55,584 nucleotides of DNA from Sulfuricella sp. Its GTDB lineage: Bacteria; Pseudomonadota; Gammaproteobacteria; Burkholderiales; Sulfuricellaceae. This document shows positions 36,266 through 45,119 of this stretch, piece by piece. The stretch covers positions 1 to 55,584 of the forward strand of contig JBAZID010000015.1 in NCBI GenBank assembly GCA_041651995.1, read 5' to 3'. Positions within the stretch are counted from its first letter, which is position 1. The number at the start of each line of letters is the position of its first letter. Position numbers and translations under genes: made by a program. The notes beneath the pieces are model-generated. The model was not told where the DNA came from. It searched no databases and saw only the letters and a program-made list of their open reading frames with translations.

Positions 36266-36420
36266 GGCACACCTCCTTTTAGAGTTGCACTACATATAGT
36301 TATTTATCGCCATCAAGTGCAAAAAGTTGAGTTTGCGCTGCTGTCTTCATGCAATTTTGTACAAGCATGATGTGTGCCTGAAAAACACTGCAACGCCAGC
36401 CCAATCAGGGCAAGCAGAAA

Positions 36421-36445
36421 CCGGCGGTCATTGAATGGCCGCCGG
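36421..36445. terminator. GC-rich hairpin downstream of katA
   Basis: CCGGCGG and CCGCCGG arms around an 11-base loop, 23 bases past the katA stop. There is no T-run, so it would be a weak intrinsic terminator or a 3' stabilising hairpin. Confidence 0.5.
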
Positions 36446-36467
36446 ACTCGCCCTCGAATTGCAGCTC

Positions 36468-37907
36468 TTACTTGCTGATACCCAGCGCCTTGGCTATACC
36501 GGCGCCATATGCCGGATCGGCCCTGGTGCAGTTTTCGATATGGCGCAGCTGGATCTCACGCGGGGCGCCGCCGACGGAACGCGCGGTATTTTCGAACAAG
36601 ACCTGTTGCTGCGCCGGTGTCATCAGACGAAACAGGGCACCCGGCTGAGAATAATAGTCACCATCCTCGCGGTGGTTCCAGTGATCCGCGGCGCCATCGA
36701 TGGACAGCGGAGGCTCCGAGAAATCGGGCTGCTCCTGCCACTGGCCGTAACTATTCGGCTGGTAGCCAATGGTGCTGCCCTGGTTGCCGTCTACCCGCAT
36801 GGCGCCATCACGGTGGTAGCTATGGAACGGACAGCGCGGCGCATTCACCGGGATCTGGCCATGGTTGACCCCGAGGCGGTAGCGTTGCGCATCGCCGTAG
36901 GAGAACAGCCGCGCCTGCAACATCTTGTCCGGCGAGAAACTGATCCCGGGCACGACATTGGCCGGGTTGAAAGCGGCCTGCTCCACCTCTGCGTGGTAGT
37001 TATCCGGATTGCGGTTCAGCTCCAGCACGCCCACCTCGATCAGCGGATAATCCTTCTTGGGCCAGATTTTGGTGAGGTCGAAGGGGTTGTAGGGCACCTT
37101 GGCGGCGTCCTTTTCCGGCATGATCTGGACGTGCATGGTCCAGCGCGGGAAATCCTTGTTCTCGATTGCCTCGTACAGGTCGCGCTGACTGCTCTCGCGG
37201 TCGTTGGCGATGATCTGAGCGGCTTCCTCGTCGGTCAGATTCTTGATGCCCTGCTGGGTTACGAAGTGAAACTTGACCCAGTAGCGCTCGTTCCTGGCGT
37301 TGATGAAGCTGAAGGTATGGCTGCCGAAGCCGTGCATGTGGCGATACGAGGCAGGGATGCCGCGGTCGCTCATGACGATGGTCACCTGGTGCAGCGCTTC
37401 CGGCAGCAAAGTCCAGAAATCCCAGTTATTTTGCGCACTGCGCATATTGGTACGCGGGTCGCGCTTGACTGCATGGTTGAGATCCGGGAATTTGAGCGGA
37501 TCGCGCAGGAAGAAGACGGGCGTGTTATTGCCGACCAGATCCCAGTTGCCCTCTTCGGTGTAGAACTTGACCGCGAAGCCGCGAATGTCACGCTCGGCAT
37601 CTGCCGCGCCGCGTTCGCCGGCCACGGTGGAGAAACGCGCGATAAGATCAGTTTTCTTGCCGATTTGGGAAAAAATCCTGGCGCGGGTGTACTGGGTGAT
37701 GTCGTGCGTCACCGTGAAGCTACCATAGGCCGCCGAGCCCTTGGCATGCATGCGGCGCTCGGGGATCACCTCGCGATCGAAGTGTGCCAGCTTTTCCAGC
37801 AGCCAGACATCCTGAAGCAGCATGGGACCGCGCGGCCCGGCAGTCATCACATTCTGGTTGTCAGGTACGGGCGCGCCGCCAGCAGTGGTCAGTTTTTTCG
37901 AGTTCAT
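36468..37907 (-). CDS. katA: Monofunctional haem catalase
   Basis: 479 residues, small-subunit size. Distal histidine in RRMHAKGSAAYGSFTVT, distal asparagine in LVGNNTPVFFLRD, proximal haem tyrosine in RLFSYGDAQRYRLGVNH. Decomposes hydrogen peroxide. No signal peptide, so cytoplasmic. A GAGGAG ribosome site precedes the ATG. The upstream AT-rich gap contains ATAG and CTAT tetramers, but not at OxyR spacing. Confidence 0.95.
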   Translation of the reverse strand: MNSKKLTTAGGAPVPDNQNVMTAGPRGPMLLQDVWLLEKLAHFDREVIPERRMHAKGSAAYGSFTVTHDITQYTRARIFSQIGKKTDLIARFSTVAGERGAADAERDIRGFAVKFYTEEGNWDLVGNNTPVFFLRDPLKFPDLNHAVKRDPRTNMRSAQNNWDFWTLLPEALHQVTIVMSDRGIPASYRHMHGFGSHTFSFINARNERYWVKFHFVTQQGIKNLTDEEAAQIIANDRESSQRDLYEAIENKDFPRWTMHVQIMPEKDAAKVPYNPFDLTKIWPKKDYPLIEVGVLELNRNPDNYHAEVEQAAFNPANVVPGISFSPDKMLQARLFSYGDAQRYRLGVNHGQIPVNAPRCPFHSYHRDGAMRVDGNQGSTIGYQPNSYGQWQEQPDFSEPPLSIDGAADHWNHREDGDYYSQPGALFRLMTPAQQQVLFENTARSVGGAPREIQLRHIENCTRADPAYGAGIAKALGISK

Positions 37908-38040
37908 GGCTAAATCTCCTCAAATTGTTAAGAAAATTACGAACTTGCATTCTATGAAACAACGCACAATAGCTCCAATTGATTATAGAAATAACATTGA
38001 TTGCCAAAAACTATATATAGCCGATTCACCCGGATATCCA

Positions 38041-38162
38041 TTGAACCCAAATAATCCATTAAATTGTAGGTCGGGCTTCAGCCCGAAATCTCGGGCTGAA
38101 GCCCGGCCTACAAGCTGTTGATTTCCTTCATGTCAAATCTCTAACGGATAATCTGGGTTGAA
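38041..38162. repeat. Nested inverted repeat, MITE-like unit
   Basis: Outer 23-base inverted ends (38041-38063 TTGAACCCAAATAATCC..., and the complement of 38140-38162, TTCAACCCAGATTATCC...) enclose a 50-base palindrome (38064-38113) with arms TTGTAGGTCGGGCTTCAGCC and GGCTGAAGCCCGGCCTACAA. The inner palindrome is a common proteobacterial repeat. A third copy of the outer repeat lies at 31358-31380, inside rluE. The rest of the katA-pldA gap holds nothing else I recognise. Confidence 0.75.
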
Positions 38163-38357
38163 TGCATGGGCATGCAGGAGCGCCGCCCTCGGCACGCACT
38201 CACGGTAAAATCGATAAAACCGTCTTTAAATAGTACACTCAAATAAAAATCGAACCCTATCGTTGATCCCATGCCAGACACACACCACTTCGAAACGCCT
38301 CCCTTGCAACCATCCTGTTGTCCCGCACGGCATGTGTGCAAGCGGGAGGAGTTCGCG

Positions 38358-39374
38358 GTGAAATGGATTTACGCCCTGCTGTTCCTTCCTGGCATGTTGC
38401 CGTTGCAGGCCGCCGGGTCTGATTTCGGGAAATGTGCCGCGATCATCCGGGATTCGGAACGCCTTGCCTGCTACGACCAGGCTGCCACACAACTTGTAGC
38501 GCCGCTGCCGGCTTCGGTTGAGCCGGACCCGATCATTGCGGAGCAGCGCCCGGATCGTATCGCCGTGGCCAATTCTTTCCTTGGCAAACGCTGGGAACTG
38601 GACCAGCAGTCAAAAAAGGGAACCTTCCGCTTTCGTGAATACAAGCCGGTCTTTATTCTGCCGTTTCACTACAGCAACAACCCCAATCAGTCGCCCTCCT
38701 CGCCCACGCCGGATCACTCGGCAACGTCATCCGTACCGGTGGGCACTACCGACGTGAAATATCAACTCAGCTTCAAAACCAAGCTTTGGGAAAATAGCCT
38801 CGGCGATAATGGCGATCTGTGGTTTGCCTATACGCAACAGTCACACTGGATGCTCTACAATCAGGAGGTTTCGTCCCCCTTCCGCGAAACCAATTACGAG
38901 CCCGAGCTGATTTATTCCCTGCGAACGGATACCGGCCTGCCGGGGATGAAATGGCGCATGTTGAACCTGGGCCTGGCGCACCAGTCGAACGGGCGCGGGC
39001 TCCCGCTTTCGCGTAGCTGGAACAGGGTCTATGCCCAATTCGGCCTGGAACGGGACAATCTTGCTCTCTTCGTGCGCCCCTGGATTCGCCTGCCCGAGCG
39101 TAGCAACCAGGACGACAACCCGGACATCACCCGTTACATGGGCAACGGCGACGTGCTGCTGAACTACCGCAGCGGAGAAAATGTCTACTCGGCCCTGGGG
39201 CGCTATAACCTCGGCGGCAATCATGGCGCTTTGCAATTAAGCTGGAGTTTTCCGATTTCGCACACCCTCAAGGGCTATGTGCAAGCTTTCAGCGGCTATG
39301 GCGAAAGCCTGATCGACTACAACCATAAGCAGAACAGCATCGGCTTCGGTTTTTCCCTGCAGGAGTGGCGCTGA
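38358..39374 (+). CDS. pldA: Outer membrane phospholipase A
   Basis: 338 residues from a GTG at 38358, chosen because GGGAGGAG lies seven bases upstream and the signal peptide (WIYALLFLPGMLPLQAAG) begins there; the ATG at 38271 would place 29 polar residues before it. The catalytic triad of OMPLA is visible in AHQSNGRGLPLSRSWNRVY: His, Ser two residues on, and Asn 14 residues after the His. The C-terminus ends in a beta-barrel pattern. Hydrolyses surface phospholipids. A mature N-terminal extension contains CAAIIRDSERLACYDQ. Confidence 0.92.
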   Translation: MKWIYALLFLPGMLPLQAAGSDFGKCAAIIRDSERLACYDQAATQLVAPLPASVEPDPIIAEQRPDRIAVANSFLGKRWELDQQSKKGTFRFREYKPVFILPFHYSNNPNQSPSSPTPDHSATSSVPVGTTDVKYQLSFKTKLWENSLGDNGDLWFAYTQQSHWMLYNQEVSSPFRETNYEPELIYSLRTDTGLPGMKWRMLNLGLAHQSNGRGLPLSRSWNRVYAQFGLERDNLALFVRPWIRLPERSNQDDNPDITRYMGNGDVLLNYRSGENVYSALGRYNLGGNHGALQLSWSFPISHTLKGYVQAFSGYGESLIDYNHKQNSIGFGFSLQEWR

Positions 39375-39439
39375 GCCTGGATTGCGGATTTTTATGAAAC
39401 CGATCATGCCGGAACCGATCCCCTTGTGATTGAAAATCC

Positions 39440-41770
39440 ATGACCACTGAACGGCTGCCCGGTTACTGCGCCCTGTGCATTTCCCGCTGCGGCTGCGTGG
39501 GCACGGTCGAGGACGGTGTCCTCACCCGGGTCGATCCCGACCCGCTGCACCCCACCGGGCGCGCCCTGTGCGTCAAGGCCAGGGCGGCGCCGGAGGCGGT
39601 CTATCACCCGGAGCGCATCCTCCACCCGCTGCGCCGCACCACCCCCAAGGGTTCGCAAGATCCCGGCTGGGAGCGCATCTCATGGGATGAGGCGCTCGAC
39701 CTGATCACTGAAAAAGTGCGCGCCGCCTGGGCACGGGATGGCGCCACGGGACTGGCTTTCGGCGTGGCCACGCCGAGCGGCACGGCAGTTGCCGACAGCT
39801 TCGCCTGGATCCATCGCCTCGCCCATGCCTGCAAGAGCCCCAACCTGGTTTTTGCCACCGAGAACTGCAACTGGCACAAGGATTTCGCGCCGGCCTACAC
39901 CTTCGGCGCGGGCATCGGCATGCCGGACTACGCCCATACCGGCTGCATCCTGCTGTGGGGCTTCAACCCCGCCACCTCCTGGCTCTCCCAGGCCACATTG
40001 GTGCGGGAAGCGCAGAAGCGCGGCGCCAGGCTGATCGTGGTGGACCCGCGCCGCGCCGGGCTGGCGGGCTCCGCCGACCTGTGGCTGCGGCCCCGTCCCG
40101 GCAGCGACGGGGCGCTGGCCCTGGGGCTTGCCAACGCATTGCTGGAAAGCGGACAGTTCGACCGCGATTTCGTCATGCGCTGGAGCGATGCCCCTTTCCT
40201 GGTGGCGGATGACACCGGGCGGCCGCTGAGCGCCGCCGAGCTGGACGCGGATGGCGACCCGGCCTGTTTTGTCGTTTGGGATGCCGCAGCGGGAAAAGCG
40301 GTAGCCTGTCCGCGCCTGCCGCCCAATACGGATGAAGCCGGGCATCTGGCACTGGAAGGATGCCACACCGTCATGACCCTGCGCGGCCCGGTGACCTGCC
40401 GGCCGGTGTTCGCGCACCTCGCCGAGCGCTGCCGGGCCTGGACGCCGGAGAAAGTGGCCGAGGCGACCGGCATTCCGGCGGATCAGGTTACGCAGGCGGC
40501 GCGCCTTATTTCCGGCCACCTCCCCCTGTCGTTCTTCACCTGGACCGGCACCTGCCAGCACAGCAACGCCACCCGGAACGGGCGCGCAATTGCGTCACTA
40601 TATGCCCTGACCGGCTGCCTCGATGCGCCGGGCGGCAACGTCTGGTTCAGCAAGCCGCCGCTGGCCGATGTCATGGGCTTTGAAATGGTCGCGCCCGGGG
40701 AGCGGGCGCTGACCCTGGGCCTAGACCAGCGCCCCCACGGCCCGCCGCAGAAGGGCTGGATCACCAGCCGCGACCTGTTCCGCGCCGTCGTCGAAGGGCA
40801 ACCCTATCCGGTTTCCTGCTTCATCTCCTTCGGCAGCAACTTCCTGCTCTCCAAACCGAGCACCCGGCTGGCGGAGGAAGCGCTGCGGCAGCTCGATTAC
40901 TTTGTCCTGGCCGAGCTTTTCGAGACGCCCACGGCGCGCCATGCCGACCTGCTCCTGCCGGTGTGCACCGCCTGGGAGCGCGAGGGGTTGCAGGCGGGCT
41001 TCCAGGTCAGCGCCGCGGCCGAGGCGCACGTCCAGCTGCGCCCGGCCTTCGTTGCACCGCAGGGAGAAAGCCGCTCCGACACCTGGATCGTGTTCGAGCT
41101 GGCCAAACGCCTGGGCCTCGCCGACCAGTTCTTCGACGGCGATCCCGGCAAGGCGCTGGACCATGTGCTGGCGCCAAGCGGCATCACGGCCGAAGCACTG
41201 CGCGCCGAACGGCGCGGCGTCGCGCTGCCACTGGCAACCCGCTACCGGAAATACCTGCAAAACGGCTTTGCCACGCCCAGCGGCCGGATCGAGTTCCACA
41301 GCGAGCGCCTGCGCGCGGCCGGGCTGGAACCGCTGCCCGATTTCGCCGCCCCGTCCGTGCCGCGCGGCACGGCATTCCCCCTCACCCTGACCACCGCCAA
41401 ATGGCCGCAGTACTGCCACAGCCAGCAGCGCAACCAGCCTTCGCTGCGGCGCCTGATGCCCGAGCCGCTGGTGGAAATCCACCCGGACACGGCGGCAGCC
41501 CGCGGCATCCGTGATGGCGACTGGGTGGAGGTGGCGACGGCGACGGCCCGAATGCGCGCCCGCGCCCGGCTGGACAAGCATCTCGCGCCAGAAGTGGTGT
41601 GCGCCCAGTATGGCTGGTGGCAATTCGCGGACGGGGCGGGAGACGCCAACCGCCTGATCGACGGCGAATATTTCGACCCGGTGGCAGGCTCGAATAGCCT
41701 GCGTTACTTTCCTTGCGAGGTCAGTTTGTGCCCGGCGGGGGTAGACCAGACTCAGTCCAGCGCGACGTAG
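39440..41770 (+). CDS. Molybdopterin oxidoreductase, DMSO reductase family, orphan catalytic subunit
   Basis: 776 residues. An N-terminal [4Fe-4S] site, Cys10, Cys13, Cys17 and Cys44 (CALCISRC...ALCVKARA), is followed by bis-MGD binding regions and the C-terminal MoCo-binding barrel (about 640-760). Cys143 in ATENCNWHKDF sits where the family's metal ligand is expected. There is no twin-arginine signal, so it is cytoplasmic. No Fe-S or membrane-anchor subunit is adjacent; pldA and greB flank it. The Asp that follows the second cluster cysteine in acetylene hydratase is Ile here. The substrate cannot be inferred. Confidence 0.88.
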   Translation: MTTERLPGYCALCISRCGCVGTVEDGVLTRVDPDPLHPTGRALCVKARAAPEAVYHPERILHPLRRTTPKGSQDPGWERISWDEALDLITEKVRAAWARDGATGLAFGVATPSGTAVADSFAWIHRLAHACKSPNLVFATENCNWHKDFAPAYTFGAGIGMPDYAHTGCILLWGFNPATSWLSQATLVREAQKRGARLIVVDPRRAGLAGSADLWLRPRPGSDGALALGLANALLESGQFDRDFVMRWSDAPFLVADDTGRPLSAAELDADGDPACFVVWDAAAGKAVACPRLPPNTDEAGHLALEGCHTVMTLRGPVTCRPVFAHLAERCRAWTPEKVAEATGIPADQVTQAARLISGHLPLSFFTWTGTCQHSNATRNGRAIASLYALTGCLDAPGGNVWFSKPPLADVMGFEMVAPGERALTLGLDQRPHGPPQKGWITSRDLFRAVVEGQPYPVSCFISFGSNFLLSKPSTRLAEEALRQLDYFVLAELFETPTARHADLLLPVCTAWEREGLQAGFQVSAAAEAHVQLRPAFVAPQGESRSDTWIVFELAKRLGLADQFFDGDPGKALDHVLAPSGITAEALRAERRGVALPLATRYRKYLQNGFATPSGRIEFHSERLRAAGLEPLPDFAAPSVPRGTAFPLTLTTAKWPQYCHSQQRNQPSLRRLMPEPLVEIHPDTAAARGIRDGDWVEVATATARMRARARLDKHLAPEVVCAQYGWWQFADGAGDANRLIDGEYFDPVAGSNSLRYFPCEVSLCPAGVDQTQSSAT

Positions 41771-42306
41771 CGAATCTCCACCACGTCCAGCTCCTCCACC
41801 CCGCCCGGCGTGCGCAGCGTCACCACGTCACCTTCCCGCGCCTTGAGCAGCGCCATGGCCAGGGGTGAAACCCAGCTGATGCGGCCGCGCCCCACATCTA
41901 CTTCGTCCAGGCCGACGATGCTGTAGGTTTTTTCCTCGCCTGAGGGGTTGCAGACCGTCACCGTGGCGCCGAAGAATACCTGGTCGCACTCCCCGCGCTG
42001 TGCCGGGTCGATCACTTCCGAGTGTTCCAGCCGCTTGGAGAGGAAGCGGATGCGCCGGTCGATCTCGCGCAGGCGCTTCTTGCCGTAGATGTAATCGCCG
42101 TTTTCCGAGCGGTCGCCGTTGGACGCGGCCCAGTGGATGACTTTCACCAGTTCAGGACGTTCCACTTTCCACAGCTGGTCGAATTCTTCCATCAGGCGCC
42201 GATAGCCTCCCGGCGTAATGTAGTTTTTGCTTCCCTGGGGTAGTTTGGGCGAGGCATCGAGATCTTCGTCGTCATCCTCGCTCTCCTTGGTAAATGCCTT
42301 ACTCAT
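41752..42306 (-). CDS. greB: Transcription elongation factor GreB
   Basis: 184 residues from the ATG at 42306 (MSKAFTKESEDDDEDL). N-terminal coiled coil with YITPGGYRRLMEEFDQLW and the acidic-tip region RSENGDYIYGKKRLREIDRRIRFL; C-terminal FKBP-like domain. It stimulates RNA cleavage in backtracked polymerase. It overlaps the convergent oxidoreductase by 19 bases and pcm by eight bases. The acidic N-terminal insert is a normal GreB feature. Confidence 0.94.
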   Translation of the reverse strand: MSKAFTKESEDDDEDLDASPKLPQGSKNYITPGGYRRLMEEFDQLWKVERPELVKVIHWAASNGDRSENGDYIYGKKRLREIDRRIRFLSKRLEHSEVIDPAQRGECDQVFFGATVTVCNPSGEEKTYSIVGLDEVDVGRGRISWVSPLAMALLKAREGDVVTLRTPGGVEELDVVEIRYVALD

Positions 42307-42982
42307 CCGCTGCTCCATGATCGCCGGTCAGCGGCACGAAGGCCACCGGCAGAATGTTTCGGGTCGACACCTCCCCTGAACTGCTTTTTTCCACCAGCAA
42401 CAGGTCCTGGCGCATATAGGGCAGGCCCACCGGGATCACCATGCGGCCGCCGGGCTTGAGCTGCCCGATCAGCGGCGGCGGGATTTCAGGCGCGGCGGCG
42501 GTGACGATGATGCCGTCGAAGGGCGCATGTTCCGGCCAGCCCTGGTAGCCGTCGCCGTGCCGCACTGTCACATTGCCATAGCCCAGATGCAACAGGCGCT
42601 CCTGTGCCGCCCGGGCCAGCTCGGGCACGATTTCCAGCGAATAGACCTGCTTCACCAGCCGCGACAGCACCGCGCTCTGGTAGCCCGAACCGCAGCCCAC
42701 TTCGAGTACCACGTGATGCGCCTGGGTCGCCAGCAAGTCGCTCATCAGCGCCACGATAAAGGGCTGCGAAATGGTCTGCCCCTGACCGATCGACAACGGC
42801 CTGTTGTCGTAGGCCAGCTCCTCCATGCCATACGGCACGAAGGCATGGCGCGGCACCTGCTGCATCGCCTCCAGGACGCGCGGATCCAGCTCGGATTTGC
42901 CAATCCAGGCGCGTGTTTCCGAGGTTTCCCAGCGGATGTCGCGCAGCATGCGTTCGATCCCGGGATGGATATTGGGGCTCAT
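42299..42982 (-). CDS. pcm: Protein-L-isoaspartate O-methyltransferase
   Basis: 227 residues. SAM-binding motif VLEVGCGSGYQSAVLSRL, the family motif IGQGQTISQPFIVALM, and the post-motif FDGIIVTAAAPEIPPPLIGQL. Repairs isoaspartyl residues in aged proteins. Co-oriented and overlapping with greB. Confidence 0.95.
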   Translation of the reverse strand: MSPNIHPGIERMLRDIRWETSETRAWIGKSELDPRVLEAMQQVPRHAFVPYGMEELAYDNRPLSIGQGQTISQPFIVALMSDLLATQAHHVVLEVGCGSGYQSAVLSRLVKQVYSLEIVPELARAAQERLLHLGYGNVTVRHGDGYQGWPEHAPFDGIIVTAAAPEIPPPLIGQLKPGGRMVIPVGLPYMRQDLLLVEKSSSGEVSTRNILPVAFVPLTGDHGAADE

Positions 42983-43053
42983 GGGGAAAGGATCGTTCCA
43001 GAAAAGGGGGATGCGGGCTATTCTATCAAACCCATACCGAATGCTTTCCGAAT

Positions 43054-43788
43054 ATGAATTTCATCAGCGCACTTAAAGAAGCCTTTCTGAGCCTGTTTCA
43101 TCCGCGCATGCTGGCGCTGCTCCTGCTGCCGATGGGTTTTTCCCTCTTGCTGTGGGGCGGGCTGGCGGCCTGGTTCTGGGGCGACTGGGCCAGCGCACTG
43201 GGCCACTGGCTGGCCACCAGCGCCGCCGGCCCCTACGTTGAGGGCATCACCTGGCTGGCCGGCTCGGCAGTGACTTTCCTGATCCTGCTGATCCTGATTC
43301 CGCTCGCTTATGTCACCGCCCTGCTGATCGTGTCCGTCTTCGCCATGCCGATGATGGTGCGCCATGTGGCAGAGCGCCGCTTTCCAGAATTGCGCCGGGA
43401 ACACGGCGGCAGCAATCTGGGCTCGGCGTGGAACGGCTTTGCCGCCCTGCTCATTTACCTGCTGCTGTGGCTCCTGACTTTGCCGCTGTGGCTCCTGAGC
43501 GGCCCGCTGGCGCTGGTGTTCCCGCTGCTGCTCAATGCCTATCTCAACCAGCGCCTGTTTCGCTATGACGCGCTGGCCGAGCATGCGAGCCGCGAGGAAT
43601 TCGCCGCCCTGATGGAGCGTTCAGGCGGGAAACTCTATCTGCTTGGCGGCGTGCTGGGGCTGCTCCAGTACGTGCCGCTGCTCAATTTTCTCTCCCCGAT
43701 CTACATCGGGCTGGCCTTCACCCACTTCTGTCTCGATGAGCTGGAAAAACTGCGCAGGGAGAAAGCCGGGCTGGTGGTAGCCGAATAG
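43054..43788 (+). CDS. EI24 (CysZ-like) domain membrane protein
   Basis: 244 residues from the ATG at 43054 (MNFISALKEAFLSLFHPRML). About five to six hydrophobic helices with the EI24/DUF540 pattern (PRMLALLLLPMGFSLLLWG near the start, LYLLGGVLGLLQYVPLLNFLSPIYIGLAFTH near the end). Related proteins include CysZ, a sulfate permease, but no sulfate-assimilation gene is nearby. Its stop abuts the stop of the convergent gene at 43789. Confidence 0.85.
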   Translation: MNFISALKEAFLSLFHPRMLALLLLPMGFSLLLWGGLAAWFWGDWASALGHWLATSAAGPYVEGITWLAGSAVTFLILLILIPLAYVTALLIVSVFAMPMMVRHVAERRFPELRREHGGSNLGSAWNGFAALLIYLLLWLLTLPLWLLSGPLALVFPLLLNAYLNQRLFRYDALAEHASREEFAALMERSGGKLYLLGGVLGLLQYVPLLNFLSPIYIGLAFTHFCLDELEKLRREKAGLVVAE

Positions 43789-44436
43789 CTACTGCGCGCC
43801 CATTTCCGCCAGCGTTTCGGCGGCAATCTCGCGCACTTCGGCGTTCTCGTCGGCAAGGCAGTCCTTGAGGTAAGGCACGATCCGTTCGCCGCCGATGAGC
43901 GACAGGTAATGACAGGCGTCGGCTCGCGTCAGCGCACCCGCATGGCGGGTCAGCTCGCCCAGGCCGGGAATCATCACCCCGGCGATGGCATCGCCCTGAA
44001 ACTCCTCCAGCACCGCGCCGATGCCCAGCCTCACCGCCATGCTGGATTCCGCATCGGCCAGCAGCGTCACCAGCGCCAGCAGACGCTGCGGCGCCTGGCG
44101 CGCCATGGCTTCCACCTTGTCGCGCCGGCCATTCTTGAGCAGATGCATGAAATACTCCGGCAGGCCGCGCGGCGTGCCCGAAAGCCCTGCCCAGCGGCGC
44201 AGCTCGCCCGGCGTCTGCACGCCTTCCAGCTCGAATTCGCCGATCCGCGTCCAGGGTACGCTGCGCACCCCAAGGTCTGCCGCCTGTTCAGGATGCACCG
44301 CGATATTGACGGCTTCCAGCCGCCCGATCTCGCCCTCCTTCACCAACCCGGACAAGCCTTCCAGCACCGCCGGGCAGTGCGGACAGCCGGGAGCCAGCAG
44401 GAGCAGGGCATCGGGCGCTTCACGCGGCTGCGTCAT
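43789..44436 (-). CDS. Thioredoxin-like domain fused to HEAT repeats
   Basis: 215 residues. Residues about 8-85 form a thioredoxin-like domain with APGCPHCPAVLEGL (CPHC redox motif, as in DsbA) and the cis-proline SVPWTRI. Residues about 100-215 are helical repeats ending DENAEVREIAAETLAEMGAQ, typical of HEAT/PBS-type repeats. No signal peptide. It follows hda by three bases, so the two are co-transcribed. The partner recognised by the repeats is unknown. Confidence 0.85.
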   Translation of the reverse strand: MTQPREAPDALLLLAPGCPHCPAVLEGLSGLVKEGEIGRLEAVNIAVHPEQAADLGVRSVPWTRIGEFELEGVQTPGELRRWAGLSGTPRGLPEYFMHLLKNGRRDKVEAMARQAPQRLLALVTLLADAESSMAVRLGIGAVLEEFQGDAIAGVMIPGLGELTRHAGALTRADACHYLSLIGGERIVPYLKDCLADENAEVREIAAETLAEMGAQ

Positions 44437-44439
44437 GAG

Positions 44440-45117
44440 TTACAGCTCCATCTCGATTTGCAGCAACTGGCGCAGCAGGGGCACCGTCACCGGGCGCTGC
44501 TGCTCCAGGGTGATGCGATCCAGGGCATCGAGCACCGCCATCAGCGAGGGCAGGTCGCGCCGCCAGTGGCGCAGCAGGTAATCCAGCACTTCCTGCGGCA
44601 GGGCGAAGCCGCGCGCCCGGGCGTGTTCCTGCAGGGCCTGGGCTTTTTCCACATCATTCAGGCCCTGCACCTGGTAAACCAGACCCCAGCCGAGGCGGGT
44701 CGCCAGGTCGGGGCGCACATTCAGCCGCGCGGGAGGGCAAGGGCCGCTGGCCACGAAAAATCCGCCGTCTTCGCGCAGGTCGTTGTAGAGGTTGAACAGG
44801 GAGATCTGCTCTGCGGCGCCCAGCCGCTCCACGTCATCCACGGCCACCAGCGCCCCCGCACCCGGCTGAACGGGAATGGCCTCACCCGCCGTTACCCGCA
44901 TGGCGGGCAGGCCCGCTTCCCGCGCTGCCGCCACCAGGCCGTGCAGAAGATGCGATCTGCCGCTGCCCGCCTCGCCCCACAGGTAAATGGCGCGCTCGCG
45001 CGCGCTGCCCGAAAGCAGTTGCCGCAATGCCTGCATCAGCTCGGCATTTCGCCCGATGACAAAATTGTCCAGCGTGGGCGCAAAAACGGGGGAGATTTCC
45101 AGCAACAACTGTTTCAT
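44440..45117 (-). CDS. hda: DnaA regulatory inactivator Hda
   Basis: 225 residues. An N-terminal clamp-binding-like KQLLLEI precedes a DnaA-type AAA+ domain with LWGEAGSGRSHLLHG and the Walker B LVAVDDVERLG. With the sliding clamp it promotes ATP hydrolysis by DnaA after initiation. Divergence from purM across one gene is a common betaproteobacterial context. It lies two bases after the reductase stop. Confidence 0.92.
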   Translation of the reverse strand: MKQLLLEISPVFAPTLDNFVIGRNAELMQALRQLLSGSARERAIYLWGEAGSGRSHLLHGLVAAAREAGLPAMRVTAGEAIPVQPGAGALVAVDDVERLGAAEQISLFNLYNDLREDGGFFVASGPCPPARLNVRPDLATRLGWGLVYQVQGLNDVEKAQALQEHARARGFALPQEVLDYLLRHWRRDLPSLMAVLDALDRITLEQQRPVTVPLLRQLLQIEMEL

Positions 45118-45119
45118 GG

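Noticed and set aside
36435..37913. 492-codon open frame antisense to katA
   Set aside because: Antisense shadow of the catalase gene with no domain of its own.
37908..38040. OxyR site upstream of katA
   Set aside because: ATAG and CTAT tetramers are present, but not with the seven- and ten-base spacing of OxyR motifs.
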